From Phycisphaerales bacterium (GTDB lineage: Bacteria > Planctomycetota > Phycisphaerae > UBA1845 > Fen-1342): a stretch of 64,000 nt of DNA. The notes under the pieces were generated by a model. It did no database searches, had not been told where the DNA came from, and saw nothing but the letters and a program-made list of their open reading frames with translations. The DNA lies in assembly GCA_016710275.1 (NCBI GenBank), contig JADJXS010000001.1, positions 62,001 through 126,000 on the forward strand, in the 5' to 3' direction. The first letter of the stretch is position 1. Every line of letters starts with the position of its first letter. Position numbers and translations under genes: made by a program. This document shows, in pieces, positions 1 to 8,208 of this stretch.

Positions 1-873
1 AAAAACGGAATGTACGGCAACAGCGAGCGCCGCACGCAGCACTGGTTCAAGCTGGTCGAGCCGCCCGGCGAGGCGCGCGACGACTGCTGGCAACTCATCG
101 CCGTTTCTCACAAGCTGCTGGAGATGGGCGTTGACGGCATGAAGGGCAGGGACGGAAAGTGGATCTTCCACACCGCCGAAAAGTCGGGCAGGGAAGTTCC
201 GATCTGGAATTGGGCCCACTACTACGACGTCAACGTCGACGAGCGGCTCTTCGAGGAGTACCGCCCCTTCACCACCAAGAAGCACAAGAACCTCGCGCCC
301 TACCAGGAATACGTCAAGGCCCGCGGCCTGCGCTGGCCCGTGGTTCAGCAGCCCGACGGCTCATGGCGGGAAACCCGCTGGCGCTTCAGCGAATTCGATG
401 ATCCCTTCGTCGCCAAAGGAAGGGAGTTCCAGTTCTACCACTCCGTCAGCAAGGACGACAAAGCCCTCATCTGGTTCCGCCCGCACGAGTTCCCGCCCGA
501 AATGCCGGACAAGGACTACCCCTTCTGGCTCTGCACCGGCCGCGTACTCGAGCACTGGCACTCGGGGAGCATGACGCGACGCATTCCGCAACTGCACCGC
601 GCCGTACCCAGGGCCTATGTCGAAATGAACAGAGAAGACGCCGACCGCCTGGGCATCCGCAACTCGGAGGTCGTCACCGTGAAGAGCCGTCGCGGACAGA
701 TCGACCTGCCGGTCTGGATCGGCGGCCGCGGGGATCCCAAGAGCGGCGAGGTGTTCGTCCCCTTCTTCGACGAGACCCGGCTCATCAACCTCGTCACGCT
801 GGATGAGTACGACCCCTATTCGCGGCAGCCGGACTACAAGAAGTGCGCGGTGACCATCGTCCGCAAGGGGTGA
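1..873 (+). CDS. napA: Periplasmic nitrate reductase catalytic subunit NapA, C-terminal part
   Basis: This is the last 290 codons of a molybdenum bis-MGD nitrate reductase; the reading frame is open to the left edge, so the Fe-S and central domains lie outside the window. The visible part starts in the NapA-typical GMYGNSERRTQHWF stretch and holds the C-terminal molybdopterin-dinucleotide binding domain, including CTGRVLEHWHSGSMTRR and the closing VTLDEYDPYSRQPDYKKCAV typical of NapA. NapA reduces nitrate to nitrite in the periplasm. Ten bases separate its stop from the next gene, which encodes the cytochrome expected to feed it electrons, so the two are probably co-transcribed. The subunit assignment is firm; only completeness is unknown. 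Confidence 0.93.
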   Translation, partial: KNGMYGNSERRTQHWFKLVEPPGEARDDCWQLIAVSHKLLEMGVDGMKGRDGKWIFHTAEKSGREVPIWNWAHYYDVNVDERLFEEYRPFTTKKHKNLAPYQEYVKARGLRWPVVQQPDGSWRETRWRFSEFDDPFVAKGREFQFYHSVSKDDKALIWFRPHEFPPEMPDKDYPFWLCTGRVLEHWHSGSMTRRIPQLHRAVPRAYVEMNREDADRLGIRNSEVVTVKSRRGQIDLPVWIGGRGDPKSGEVFVPFFDETRLINLVTLDEYDPYSRQPDYKKCAVTIVRKG

Positions 874-883
874 GGAGTTCGCC

Positions 884-1669
884 GTGAAGAAACGACCCAA
901 TGCAACAGCAGGTGGCCGCCTGGGCGGCCTGATCGTCCTCGCCTCCGGCGCGGCGATTGCTCTGCTGGGCGCCGGCGCAGCGCAGACCGACTCGCGAACA
1001 CCGGCGTCGGTCGCCGGGATGCCGATTCCGCGCTCGTCGCCGGCGGCTCCCCCGCCCCCGCCCGCAATGCAGCCGTGGCTGTTGAACAACCCCGCACCGG
1101 TCGTCATTCCGGAAAACCGGGCCAATCCGGTCGCGGTGGCGGACAAGTTCGCCTCTCGAGTAAAGTCGATCGAGCAGCGGGCGGCGTTGCGCGCGTTTGA
1201 GGGCGCGCCTCCGACCGTCCCGCATCCCATCCTCGACCTGAACGTGCAGACCTGCCGGGCCTGTCACGCATCCGGCCTGACGGCCGGCGACAAGACCGCC
1301 CGAATGGTGTCGCACACCTTCCTGGTCAATTGCACCCAGTGCCACGTGGAAGCGACGCCCGACGCCCGGGACGCGGACATGCCCGGAAATTCTTTCGTGG
1401 GGCTGCGGGCCAGCGGCTACGGGGGTACGCGGGCGTGGACCGGTGCGCCGCCGGTGATGCCGCACACGGTGTTCATGCGAACGAACTGCGTGAGCTGCCA
1501 CGGTGAGCACGGCTACGACGGCTGGCGACCCGATCACCTGTCGCGGACCAACTGCATGCAGTGCCATGTGCCGGCCGCCGAGTTCGAGCAGCTCTCGCCG
1601 ACGTTCGGTGTGCAGGATCTGCCGGATGGCGCAAGCGGACCGCCCGCCGCTCCCGCGTTGGTCGAGTGA
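884..1669 (+). CDS. napB: NapB-like tetraheme c-type cytochrome
   Basis: A 261-residue exported cytochrome c that probably passes electrons to NapA. The GTG start has GGAG six bases upstream. Residues 12-33 form a signal or anchor segment, followed by a proline-rich linker. Four CXXCH heme sites are visible: CRACH (124-128), CTQCH (150-154), CVSCH (202-206) and CMQCH (224-228). Standard NapB has two. Here the stretch beginning PPTVPH (109-114) and the stretch beginning PPVMPH (189-194) each carry a NapB-like pair of hemes with a SH or DH histidine between them, so the protein looks like a tandem duplication of the NapB heme unit. Its position right after napA supports the role. The four-heme count is read directly; the duplication is inference. 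Confidence 0.82.
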   Translation: MKKRPNATAGGRLGGLIVLASGAAIALLGAGAAQTDSRTPASVAGMPIPRSSPAAPPPPPAMQPWLLNNPAPVVIPENRANPVAVADKFASRVKSIEQRAALRAFEGAPPTVPHPILDLNVQTCRACHASGLTAGDKTARMVSHTFLVNCTQCHVEATPDARDADMPGNSFVGLRASGYGGTRAWTGAPPVMPHTVFMRTNCVSCHGEHGYDGWRPDHLSRTNCMQCHVPAAEFEQLSPTFGVQDLPDGASGPPAAPALVE

Positions 1670-2367
1670 TGGCCGGTGAGCCGCGGCCATCCCGGCGGGA
1701 CTTTCTCCGCGGCCGGTTGGGACGAGCCGGGGCCGAACCGCACCCGCGTCCCGAAGCGCCGGCGGCGCCGTCCTCCGGTTCGCACGGCGCGGCCGCTCCC
1801 GGGGCACTCGGCGGGGCGCTGCCGGCGTCCCCATCGCCGGATCGCCAGGTCGGCCCGCGACGGCAGGTCACGCTGCCGGTTCATCGGCCGCCGGGGGCTG
1901 TTCACGAGGCGGCGTTCCTTGCCGGCTGCACCCGCTGCAACGACTGCATCACCGTGTGCCCGGTCGATGCGATCGTTCTTGCGCCCGCGCGATTCCGCCA
2001 TGCGGCGGGGACGCCGATGATCGACCCCTACACGTCACCATGCCGGATGTGCACGGACATACCCTGCATCGCCGCTTGCAAGCCCGGCGTTCTTCGTTCG
2101 GATCAACCGCTGAAGATGGGTGTCGCGTACATCGAGCGCGCCGCCTGCCTTGCGTACGCGGGGTCATTCTGCACGGTCTGTTCCGAGCAATGTCCCGTTC
2201 CCGGAGCGATCGAGCTGCTGAGTGCCCGGCCGCACATCCGCCCGGACATCTGCACAGGCTGCGGCGTATGCGCGTACGTCTGCCCCGCCCCGTCAAACGC
2301 GATTGTCGTCATGCCATTGGCGGACCGGGCCGGTGCGCCTTCAAATGCCGGGCCTGAGTTGACATGA
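1669..2367 (+). CDS. NapG/NapF-like ferredoxin-type iron-sulfur protein
   Basis: A 232-residue protein with several [4Fe-4S] cysteine clusters. The ATG at 1669 overlaps the preceding TGA by one base, which indicates translational coupling. Motifs in order are GCTRCNDCITVCP, PCRMCTDIPCIAACKPG, a cysteine-rich CTVCSEQCPVP and CTGCGVCAYVCP. The PCxMCxDIPCxxAC pattern is typical of the NapG/MauM group; NapF is the alternative. The N-terminus carries SRRDFLRG, a twin-arginine consensus, but no hydrophobic stretch follows it. The next 50 residues are Pro/Ala/Gly-rich, so export by Tat is doubtful. It may pass electrons into the nitrate reductase or help its maturation. The family is clear; the subtype is not. 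Confidence 0.75.
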   Translation: MAGEPRPSRRDFLRGRLGRAGAEPHPRPEAPAAPSSGSHGAAAPGALGGALPASPSPDRQVGPRRQVTLPVHRPPGAVHEAAFLAGCTRCNDCITVCPVDAIVLAPARFRHAAGTPMIDPYTSPCRMCTDIPCIAACKPGVLRSDQPLKMGVAYIERAACLAYAGSFCTVCSEQCPVPGAIELLSARPHIRPDICTGCGVCAYVCPAPSNAIVVMPLADRAGAPSNAGPELT

Positions 2368-2791
2368 GATTGGCCGCCGGCTTGCCGGCATCGCCCCCGT
2401 GGTCCCGACAGATATGAGCAACGCCGCGCCATCGATGCTCAGGTGCCCGGCGTGCGAGATGTTCCCACCGTTCGTGCGAATCTCCACACGGGCCTCCAGC
2501 CGCTCCTGGTGGCAGCCGCATCGATCCGGCTGTCAGCGATCACCGCTGTTTCAGCAGTGCCGCGACTGCACGAGCTGCATTGCACAAGAGCAATTGCACA
2601 CGGCAAAACAGCGGACCATCTTCGAGACCACTCGAGGGCGATTCGCCGACCCGGCCGGCCGGCAGCAGACGATTCGTAACCAATCGCGAGCATTGTACTC
2701 GAGATGGATCGCGGCAACCGAATTGCGGTGCTTGATCGCACTGGGAAGCCGGCCTTCTCAAGCACCCCCCACAGCGGCGGAGTGGCATTCG
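2368..2791. other. Intergenic region between the nap genes and the SWIM gene
   Basis: About 420 bases separate two convergent units. I see no convincing gene, terminator or repeat here. Open frames run through it, but they continue antisense into the SWIM-domain gene and have no family-like content. Confidence 0.4.
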
Positions 2792-3697
2792 TCAAGACCG
2801 CTTCCGACGCCGACCTGTCCGCGACGACGCATTGCGGACTGTCGTGGCGTCAGCCACTTGGCCGCGCGGCCGGGACGGCGAGGCTCCGGTCGGCTCGCCC
2901 GCAACCAGGTCACGCTTTTTTCGCGGCCGCGTGACGACCTTGCTCGAAGTAGAAGCGGCGGCCCGGGTGACCGCATTGACCGGCGCCTCAATCTCGATAC
3001 CGAACACCTCGGTGATTGACTGCTCGTCGAGCGTTCGTCGGCCGGTTTTCCGCGTCTTGGCGACGATCGACTTGGCGGTCGCCCTGGAGATCAGTTCATT
3101 GTGATCAACGCCGCGCAGGAGGAACAGCAGCTCGGGCTTCTCGTCAAACCGTGCGCCGACGCCGTACATCACCGCGGCGACATGTTTGCACATGTCCGCC
3201 CAATCCGGACACGAGCAGTCCATGCTGATCTCGCGCGGCTTGGGGAACAGGCCCTTGTCTCGATCCGTAACAAAGCTCATCACGTGGTCGGAGAGCCGGC
3301 CCTGTAGCAGTTCCAGGAGCGACGCCACCTGGCCGGCGCAGGATTCCCGCAGGCGCTTCCAGTGCGGCTTCGCGAGTGCCTTGATGGTGATTGTGACATC
3401 GTAGAGGTCGGACCCGCTGACCTTCGCGGCGATCTTGCCCGGCTTGATCTCCAGATGACACACGGAGCCGTTCCGCACGTAGGTCTGGCCGCGCGGCAGG
3501 CGGTTCTCGAAGTCGCTGAACTTCTCCAGGTGCTCGCACCAGGAGCGGCCCCAGAAGGTGCGCGCGATCTGGCGCCCCGCAATCTTGACCGGTTGGATCT
3601 TCCAACCCTTCTTGCGCAGCTTCTCCATCTCGAGAAACGCCCGCGCCCGGCGCTCGCCCACCGACACGTACGGCCGCCAGCTCCGGCCCCATGACAT
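2792..3697 (-). CDS. SWIM zinc-finger protein
   Basis: A 301-residue protein of the kind often encoded next to bacterial SNF2 helicases. The SWIM motif CxCx6CxH is complete: C161, C163, C170 and H172 in CSCPDWADMCKH. SWIM fingers bind nucleic acid or protein partners. The N-terminal 110 residues contain a repeated aromatic pattern (SWGRSW, FWGRSWCEHLE) typical of these companions. The C-terminal 60 residues are a basic Ser/Arg/Lys-rich tail, probably disordered. It starts 3 bases after the helicase stop with a strong Shine-Dalgarno inside the helicase 3' end, so the pair is translationally linked. The function is not established; a DNA repair or chromatin-like role is inference. Confidence 0.85.
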   Translation of the reverse strand: MSWGRSWRPYVSVGERRARAFLEMEKLRKKGWKIQPVKIAGRQIARTFWGRSWCEHLEKFSDFENRLPRGQTYVRNGSVCHLEIKPGKIAAKVSGSDLYDVTITIKALAKPHWKRLRESCAGQVASLLELLQGRLSDHVMSFVTDRDKGLFPKPREISMDCSCPDWADMCKHVAAVMYGVGARFDEKPELLFLLRGVDHNELISRATAKSIVAKTRKTGRRTLDEQSITEVFGIEIEAPVNAVTRAAASTSSKVVTRPRKKRDLVAGEPTGASPSRPRGQVADATTVRNASSRTGRRRKRS

Positions 3698-3700
3698 CTC

Positions 3701-6442
3701 TCACTCCTCCATCGCTCGATTGATGTCGAGGCGAACGAGATCGAGCAGTTCCGTGTCGCTCATTTCCGTCACGAGCCTCGGCACGCCCTCGGCGAGAATC
3801 TCGCCGGCCAGAGCGGTCTTCTCGCGGACAAGCGCGTCGATCTTCTCCTCGATCGTACCCTGGCACACGAATTTGTGAACGACGACGTTGCGGGTTTGTC
3901 CGATTCGAAAGGCTCGGTCGGTGGCCTGGTTCTCGACCGCCGGGTTCCACCAGCGGTCGAAATGGATCACGTGCGATGCCGCCGTCAGGTTCAGTCCGGT
4001 GCCGCCCGCCTTTAGCGACAGGACCATGAACGGGGGACCGGTCTCACTCTGGAACCGGTCCACGATTTGCTTGCGCTTGCCGACCGGCGTCCCGCCGTGC
4101 AGCACCAGGCCGCTGCAGCCGAAAAGAGTGGAAAGAAACGCGGCGAGAGGCTCGGTCATTTCGCGGAATTGGGAGAAGACGAGAACCTTCTCCTGACGGC
4201 TGGCAATCTCCTCGCAAAGCTCGCTGAGCCGATGGAACTTGCCGCTCTCCTCCGCCAGGTAGGCGCCGGACCCCAGCCACTGGTCCGGATGATTGCAGAT
4301 CTGCTTGAAGCGCAGGATGAACGCAAGGATGACGCCGCGGCGGGCGATGCCCTCGCCTTGTTCTTGCAACGCCGTGCCGAGCCGGCGGACCGACTCTTCG
4401 TACAACGCCGCCTGCTTTCTGCTGAGATGGCAGAACGCGGTTTGCTCCACTTTGTCCGGCAGATCGTCGATGATCGATCTGTCGGTCTTGAGCCGCCGCA
4501 GAATGTACGGCGCAACGAGCTTGCGCAACGGGCCGTACAGGTCGGTCGAGCGACTCTCGAGACGACGGACGAATCCGCCGAACGCCTTGACCGAGCCAAG
4601 CAGCCCCGGACAAAGAAAATCGAAGATCGACCACAGGTCGGTCAGTCGGTTCTCGACGGGCGTCCCGGTGAGCACGATCCGGGCGTTCGCCTTGAGCTGT
4701 TTCACGGCACGGGCTTGCCGCGAACCGGGGTTCTTGATCGCCTGCGCTTCGTCCAGCACCACGATCGACCAACCGACGCCCGCGAGCCACTCCAACCGCG
4801 TGAGCTTCCCATACGTCGTAACCACCGCATCCATGCCCGCCAGGGAGCGCTCGGGGTCTTTCGCCAAGTCGGCCAGCTCATTCGCCCTCGTTTGAGAGGG
4901 ATGGACGAACAGGCAGCGCAGCGTCGGGGCGAAACGCTCAATCTCCGCCTTCCAGTTCGCCAACAGCGACGCCGGCATGACCAGAAGTGCCGGCCGCGCG
5001 TGGTCAGCGATGCACTGCTTCTTCAGCAACAGCATGAGCGTGAGCACCTGAATGGTCTTGCCTAACCCCATGTCGTCGGCCAGGCAGGCGCCCAGCCCCA
5101 GCCGCGTCAGCAGCCACAACCACTTGACGCCCGTCTGTTGATACGGCCGCAGCGTGGCGCGCAGGTCCGGCGGCGGCACGGCGACGTCCGCGCTCTCCGG
5201 CTGGCGGATCTGCCGCAGCAACTGCGCCAGCCAATCCCCGGCATGCAACTCCGCCCAGGCCGTGTCCTCTCCCGCCGGCAAGGACGATGTGTCCGCGTCG
5301 ATCGGCGCCCCCGCCAGCAGCCGCATGCCCTGCAGGAACGACACACCGTCGGCGCCGGCAGCTTCCTCGACGCGCTTCCAGTGGGCGAGCGTCTGACGCA
5401 GCTTCTCGCGGTCAATCTCGACCCACTGCCCCTTCAGCAACACGAGTCCATCCCCCCCGTCGAGGATGTGACGCCATTCCTTCGGCGTGAGCGCTTCGCC
5501 GCCCAGCGTCGCCTCCACTTGAAAATCCAACATCGCATCCACGCCGAACTGCGAGATACGCTTGTTGCCGATCGAAACGCCGACCCGCACGCGCGGCGGC
5601 CGCTTGGTCCACCAGTTGGGAACGCGCACCAGCAAGCCGCTCTCTTCCAGCACCGGCATGTCGCGCAGCAGCCGATGCGCTTCGCTCGGCGTCCAGCGCA
5701 GCGGGTGAAACACCTCGCCGTTGTCGACCAGCTCCCTGACCCAGGCACATCGCTCCGCCGCGTGCTGCACGGGCGTCAGCAGGTGCACGAGCAGTTTGCG
5801 GTTCTTCGCGCCGGCATATTCCTCCAACGCGCGGCCAAGCGGCTGATGCTGCACGTGCCCGCCCTCGAGCAGCTTCGGTGCGTACGTCGCCAGAAACGCG
5901 AACGGGCATTCGCTGTCGCGCTTGTTCTCCGCCAGATGAAAGCACACCCGGCCGACGCGATGCCACGTCGGAATTCGCCGTTGCAGCCACTCGCCCAGCC
6001 CCCCCGGCCCGGCCGCGATGTCGCGCCGCACGTCGGCATCCAACTGCTGCCACAGGCCCGCGAGTGTCTCCGTGCACAGGTATTCGCCACCTCGCATCGG
6101 CGGCGCCGTGGCGGCCATTTCTGAGAGTTCGTCGTGCGGAGCGGCCAACCGCTGCTGCAGATTCTCGGCCGGCTCCGGGACGTGGCATAGCTCGGTCAGG
6201 TATCGCTCGCCCAGCCTGCGCCAAAAGGCAGCCTCCGGTGGCAATGTAGCCGGCTGTGGCAGCGTAACGAGGCAAAGAAACGTCTCGCCGGTTCCGCGCT
6301 CGAATGCCGCACGCAGTGCAGCCTCCGCCGTCTCCGACAGTCCGGTTGCCACGCTACGGCCAGAAGACTCGGACAACGTCAGGTGTCCGCAGCGTGTGAG
6401 CGCCAGAGTCGGAGCGTTCATCGGTGGAACATGTCCGGTCAT
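3701..6442 (-). CDS. SNF2-family DEAD/DEAH-box helicase/ATPase
   Basis: A 913-residue SWI2/SNF2 ATPase. The N-terminal ~430 residues are the variable bacterial extension. The ATPase core follows: Walker A in DDMGLGKTIQVL near residue 457, the DEAQ box in VVLDEAQAIKN near 564, motif III in LTGTPVENRLTDLWS, and the C-terminal lobe with GGTGLNLTAASHV and the motif VI stretch ending ATDRAFRIGQT near 840-848. All core residues appear intact. Such proteins use ATP to translocate on double-stranded DNA or remodel protein-DNA complexes. The SWIM gene 3 bases downstream is the usual partner. The gene has slightly lower GC than the neighbouring metabolic genes. The exact process served is unknown. Confidence 0.93.
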   Translation of the reverse strand: MTGHVPPMNAPTLALTRCGHLTLSESSGRSVATGLSETAEAALRAAFERGTGETFLCLVTLPQPATLPPEAAFWRRLGERYLTELCHVPEPAENLQQRLAAPHDELSEMAATAPPMRGGEYLCTETLAGLWQQLDADVRRDIAAGPGGLGEWLQRRIPTWHRVGRVCFHLAENKRDSECPFAFLATYAPKLLEGGHVQHQPLGRALEEYAGAKNRKLLVHLLTPVQHAAERCAWVRELVDNGEVFHPLRWTPSEAHRLLRDMPVLEESGLLVRVPNWWTKRPPRVRVGVSIGNKRISQFGVDAMLDFQVEATLGGEALTPKEWRHILDGGDGLVLLKGQWVEIDREKLRQTLAHWKRVEEAAGADGVSFLQGMRLLAGAPIDADTSSLPAGEDTAWAELHAGDWLAQLLRQIRQPESADVAVPPPDLRATLRPYQQTGVKWLWLLTRLGLGACLADDMGLGKTIQVLTLMLLLKKQCIADHARPALLVMPASLLANWKAEIERFAPTLRCLFVHPSQTRANELADLAKDPERSLAGMDAVVTTYGKLTRLEWLAGVGWSIVVLDEAQAIKNPGSRQARAVKQLKANARIVLTGTPVENRLTDLWSIFDFLCPGLLGSVKAFGGFVRRLESRSTDLYGPLRKLVAPYILRRLKTDRSIIDDLPDKVEQTAFCHLSRKQAALYEESVRRLGTALQEQGEGIARRGVILAFILRFKQICNHPDQWLGSGAYLAEESGKFHRLSELCEEIASRQEKVLVFSQFREMTEPLAAFLSTLFGCSGLVLHGGTPVGKRKQIVDRFQSETGPPFMVLSLKAGGTGLNLTAASHVIHFDRWWNPAVENQATDRAFRIGQTRNVVVHKFVCQGTIEEKIDALVREKTALAGEILAEGVPRLVTEMSDTELLDLVRLDINRAMEE
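3704..3710 (-). promoter_or_regulatory. Ribosome binding site of the SWIM gene
   Basis: On the minus strand this reads GGAGGAG and lies 6 bases before the ATG at 3697. It overlaps the last codons of the upstream helicase gene, fixing the start and suggesting coupled translation. Confidence 0.7.
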
Positions 6443-7027
6443 GTCACGCAGGCCCCCGCCAACGACTTGGCGTCGGGCGGCGCGCCTGTTATTCGGTCAC
6501 TCTCATCGGATGGCCACCGTCACGCGGTGCGCTCGAGTTCCGAACACGCGGAAGTGCTCGCGCGTCTTGATCTCGATCTTCGGCCGCAACGCGCGGACCA
6601 GCGGAAATTCCGACTCGAAGTTGATTCGGCAACCCGGCAACGGGATACCTGTCACTACGCTGCCCAGGAGTTTCGCTCACGCGACCGCAAGTGCTCTAAT
6701 TGTGTTAGCGCACTACACCCCGGGCTGATTTCGCACGACTTGAGGCGAATGATCGTCCCGCGCCGCCATTCTGCCAATGACATGCAAGCTGCTCTTCAAA
6801 TAGTGCTTTAGAGTGGCTTCGAAAATGGTTCGCTGCTTTGCAGGCTGCCTCTGCTCTTGAGCACTGCTCAACCTTGGCAATCCATCTTTCGTCGCGTATG
6901 GGTGTCGTGTGCGACTGCTGTGTCAGCTGGCTGTTGCCCGCATTTGCACCCCGGCAGGCGTGTCGGGCTGCGGCCACGGCCCCGTCTGGGCCGAAAATGC
7001 GGGCAACAGAGCATTCTCGAAATAGGG
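6443..7027. other. Intergenic region of 585 bases with a long inverted repeat
   Basis: This lies between the helicase start and the stop of the next minus-strand gene. GC is lower than in the surrounding genes. The only clear structure is the inverted repeat at 6931-7009. A 50-codon minus-strand open frame (6503-6655, GTG start, beginning VTGIPLPGCRIN) has protein-like composition but no Shine-Dalgarno and no recognised relatives, so it is not called as a gene. Confidence 0.4.
6931..7009. repeat. 15-bp perfect inverted repeat with an internal hairpin
   Basis: CTGTTGCCCGCATTT at 6931-6945 is matched exactly by its reverse complement at 6995-7009. The 49-base interior has its own small stem, GGCCC with GGGCC around a 5-base loop. 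It lies about 20 bases past the stop of the minus-strand lipoprotein gene. It could be that gene's terminator or a small mobile palindrome; there is no T-run. Confidence 0.55.
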
Positions 7028-8047
7028 CTAGCGAACGCCCGAACGCGGGTCAAAGTCGTGCAGCACGGCGCCGTTCGCCGCCGTCACGCGCCAGACCAGT
7101 TGCGGAAAGGCCGGCGTGCGATCATCGCGGATAAAGACGTACTCAATCGAACCGCCTCGCGCAAACTCGCTGCACTGCGCCGTCGCGGCAAAGCGCAGCG
7201 ATTGAAATGCATTCTGAAACCCGCTGCATTCGCAGCCCGTTCCCTGCACCTCCGCCGACACACGCCGCCCCGACCCCTGACCCAGCGCCGTCGAGCCCGA
7301 AAGAAGACCGCGCGAATCGACGTAATAAAACGCATCCTGCTGGCACACCGGATCCGCGATGTTAATCTGCTCCGCCGCGCAGGGATTCGGGTTCGGGAAG
7401 GAGATCTGCAACCGTGCCCCGTCGCCCGTTCCCGGATTATGGAACAGAATGATGTTCGGCACCGGCACCTGCGCGCCACCCGACACAAAGAACTCGTCAA
7501 ACGTCGCGTTCGTCCCCTGCGCCGGCGCAATCGCCGAGCCAAGCCCCGTCGTCCCCGACCCGCCGGCCTTGCGGAACCGTCCCGCCTCGTGAATGTAGAC
7601 CAGCGCCCCGGCCGGAATACAGAACGTGCCGACCGGCGTATCCGCCGCCAGACGCTGGTAGCCGAAAGACGTGTAGAGCGGAACGTCGTCCTCGCACACC
7701 GCCCCCTCAAACTCCTCCGTCTCCACCAGCGCAATCAGGACCATGAAGTAGTGAACGAAATCATTCGGCGCCTGGTTCCGCATCGAGATCCGCACAAACT
7801 TCTGCGAATCGGAAATCGCGCAGGGATCGATCGTCTCCTCGCCCGCCGAACCGGCCCCGGCCCGCGCGCCGCCGGTCGAAGTACCGCCCGGGGTCACCAC
7901 CCCGCCGGCATTCCCGCCGACGTAGGGGAACGGCGAGCCGAACAGCGAGGTGATCCCCGATGCGCCACCCGCGCAGCCGGCCGCCGCAAGCGCTGCCAAA
8001 GCCACACACGACGCAATCGAGAATCGACGGAAGCTCAGAAAAGCCAT
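7028..8047 (-). CDS. Secreted lipoprotein of unknown function
   Basis: A 339-residue protein that I do not recognise. The ATG at 8047 has AGGAG about 8 bases upstream and gives a clean lipoprotein signal: basic start, hydrophobic core, then LAAAGC with the lipid-carrying cysteine near residue 24. A Gly/Ala/Thr-rich low-complexity linker follows (about 28-65). The rest is a cysteine-bearing globular region with stretches such as PNIILFHNPGTGDG and GCECSGFQNAF, suggesting an extracytoplasmic beta-rich domain with disulfides. It lies on the same strand as serA but 160 bases away, so it is probably a separate unit. A longer frame upstream of the ATG exists but would bury the signal peptide. Confidence 0.7.
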   Translation of the reverse strand: MAFLSFRRFSIASCVALAALAAAGCAGGASGITSLFGSPFPYVGGNAGGVVTPGGTSTGGARAGAGSAGEETIDPCAISDSQKFVRISMRNQAPNDFVHYFMVLIALVETEEFEGAVCEDDVPLYTSFGYQRLAADTPVGTFCIPAGALVYIHEAGRFRKAGGSGTTGLGSAIAPAQGTNATFDEFFVSGGAQVPVPNIILFHNPGTGDGARLQISFPNPNPCAAEQINIADPVCQQDAFYYVDSRGLLSGSTALGQGSGRRVSAEVQGTGCECSGFQNAFQSLRFAATAQCSEFARGGSIEYVFIRDDRTPAFPQLVWRVTAANGAVLHDFDPRSGVR

Positions 8048-8208
8048 GAGTTTAGCTCCTATCGGCGCGAGCAGGCCTGCGGGCCGACGCGCGCACGGAC
8101 CGCCCGTCGGAGGGTACTGCGGCATATGAATATACGCCCGCCCAGCCTGTCTCACAAGCCACCCCTCCACAACGGACGACTTCCTGCAACCTCGGGCGGC
8201 AATCCGCG

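Noticed and set aside
2399..3019. A 206-codon plus-strand open frame starting in the gap after the nap genes
   Set aside because: It continues antisense into the SWIM gene and has no ribosome site or recognisable motif.
6503..6655. A 50-codon minus-strand frame with protein-like composition
   Set aside because: GTG start with no Shine-Dalgarno, no signal or motif, and no relatives known to me; mentioned only in the gap description.
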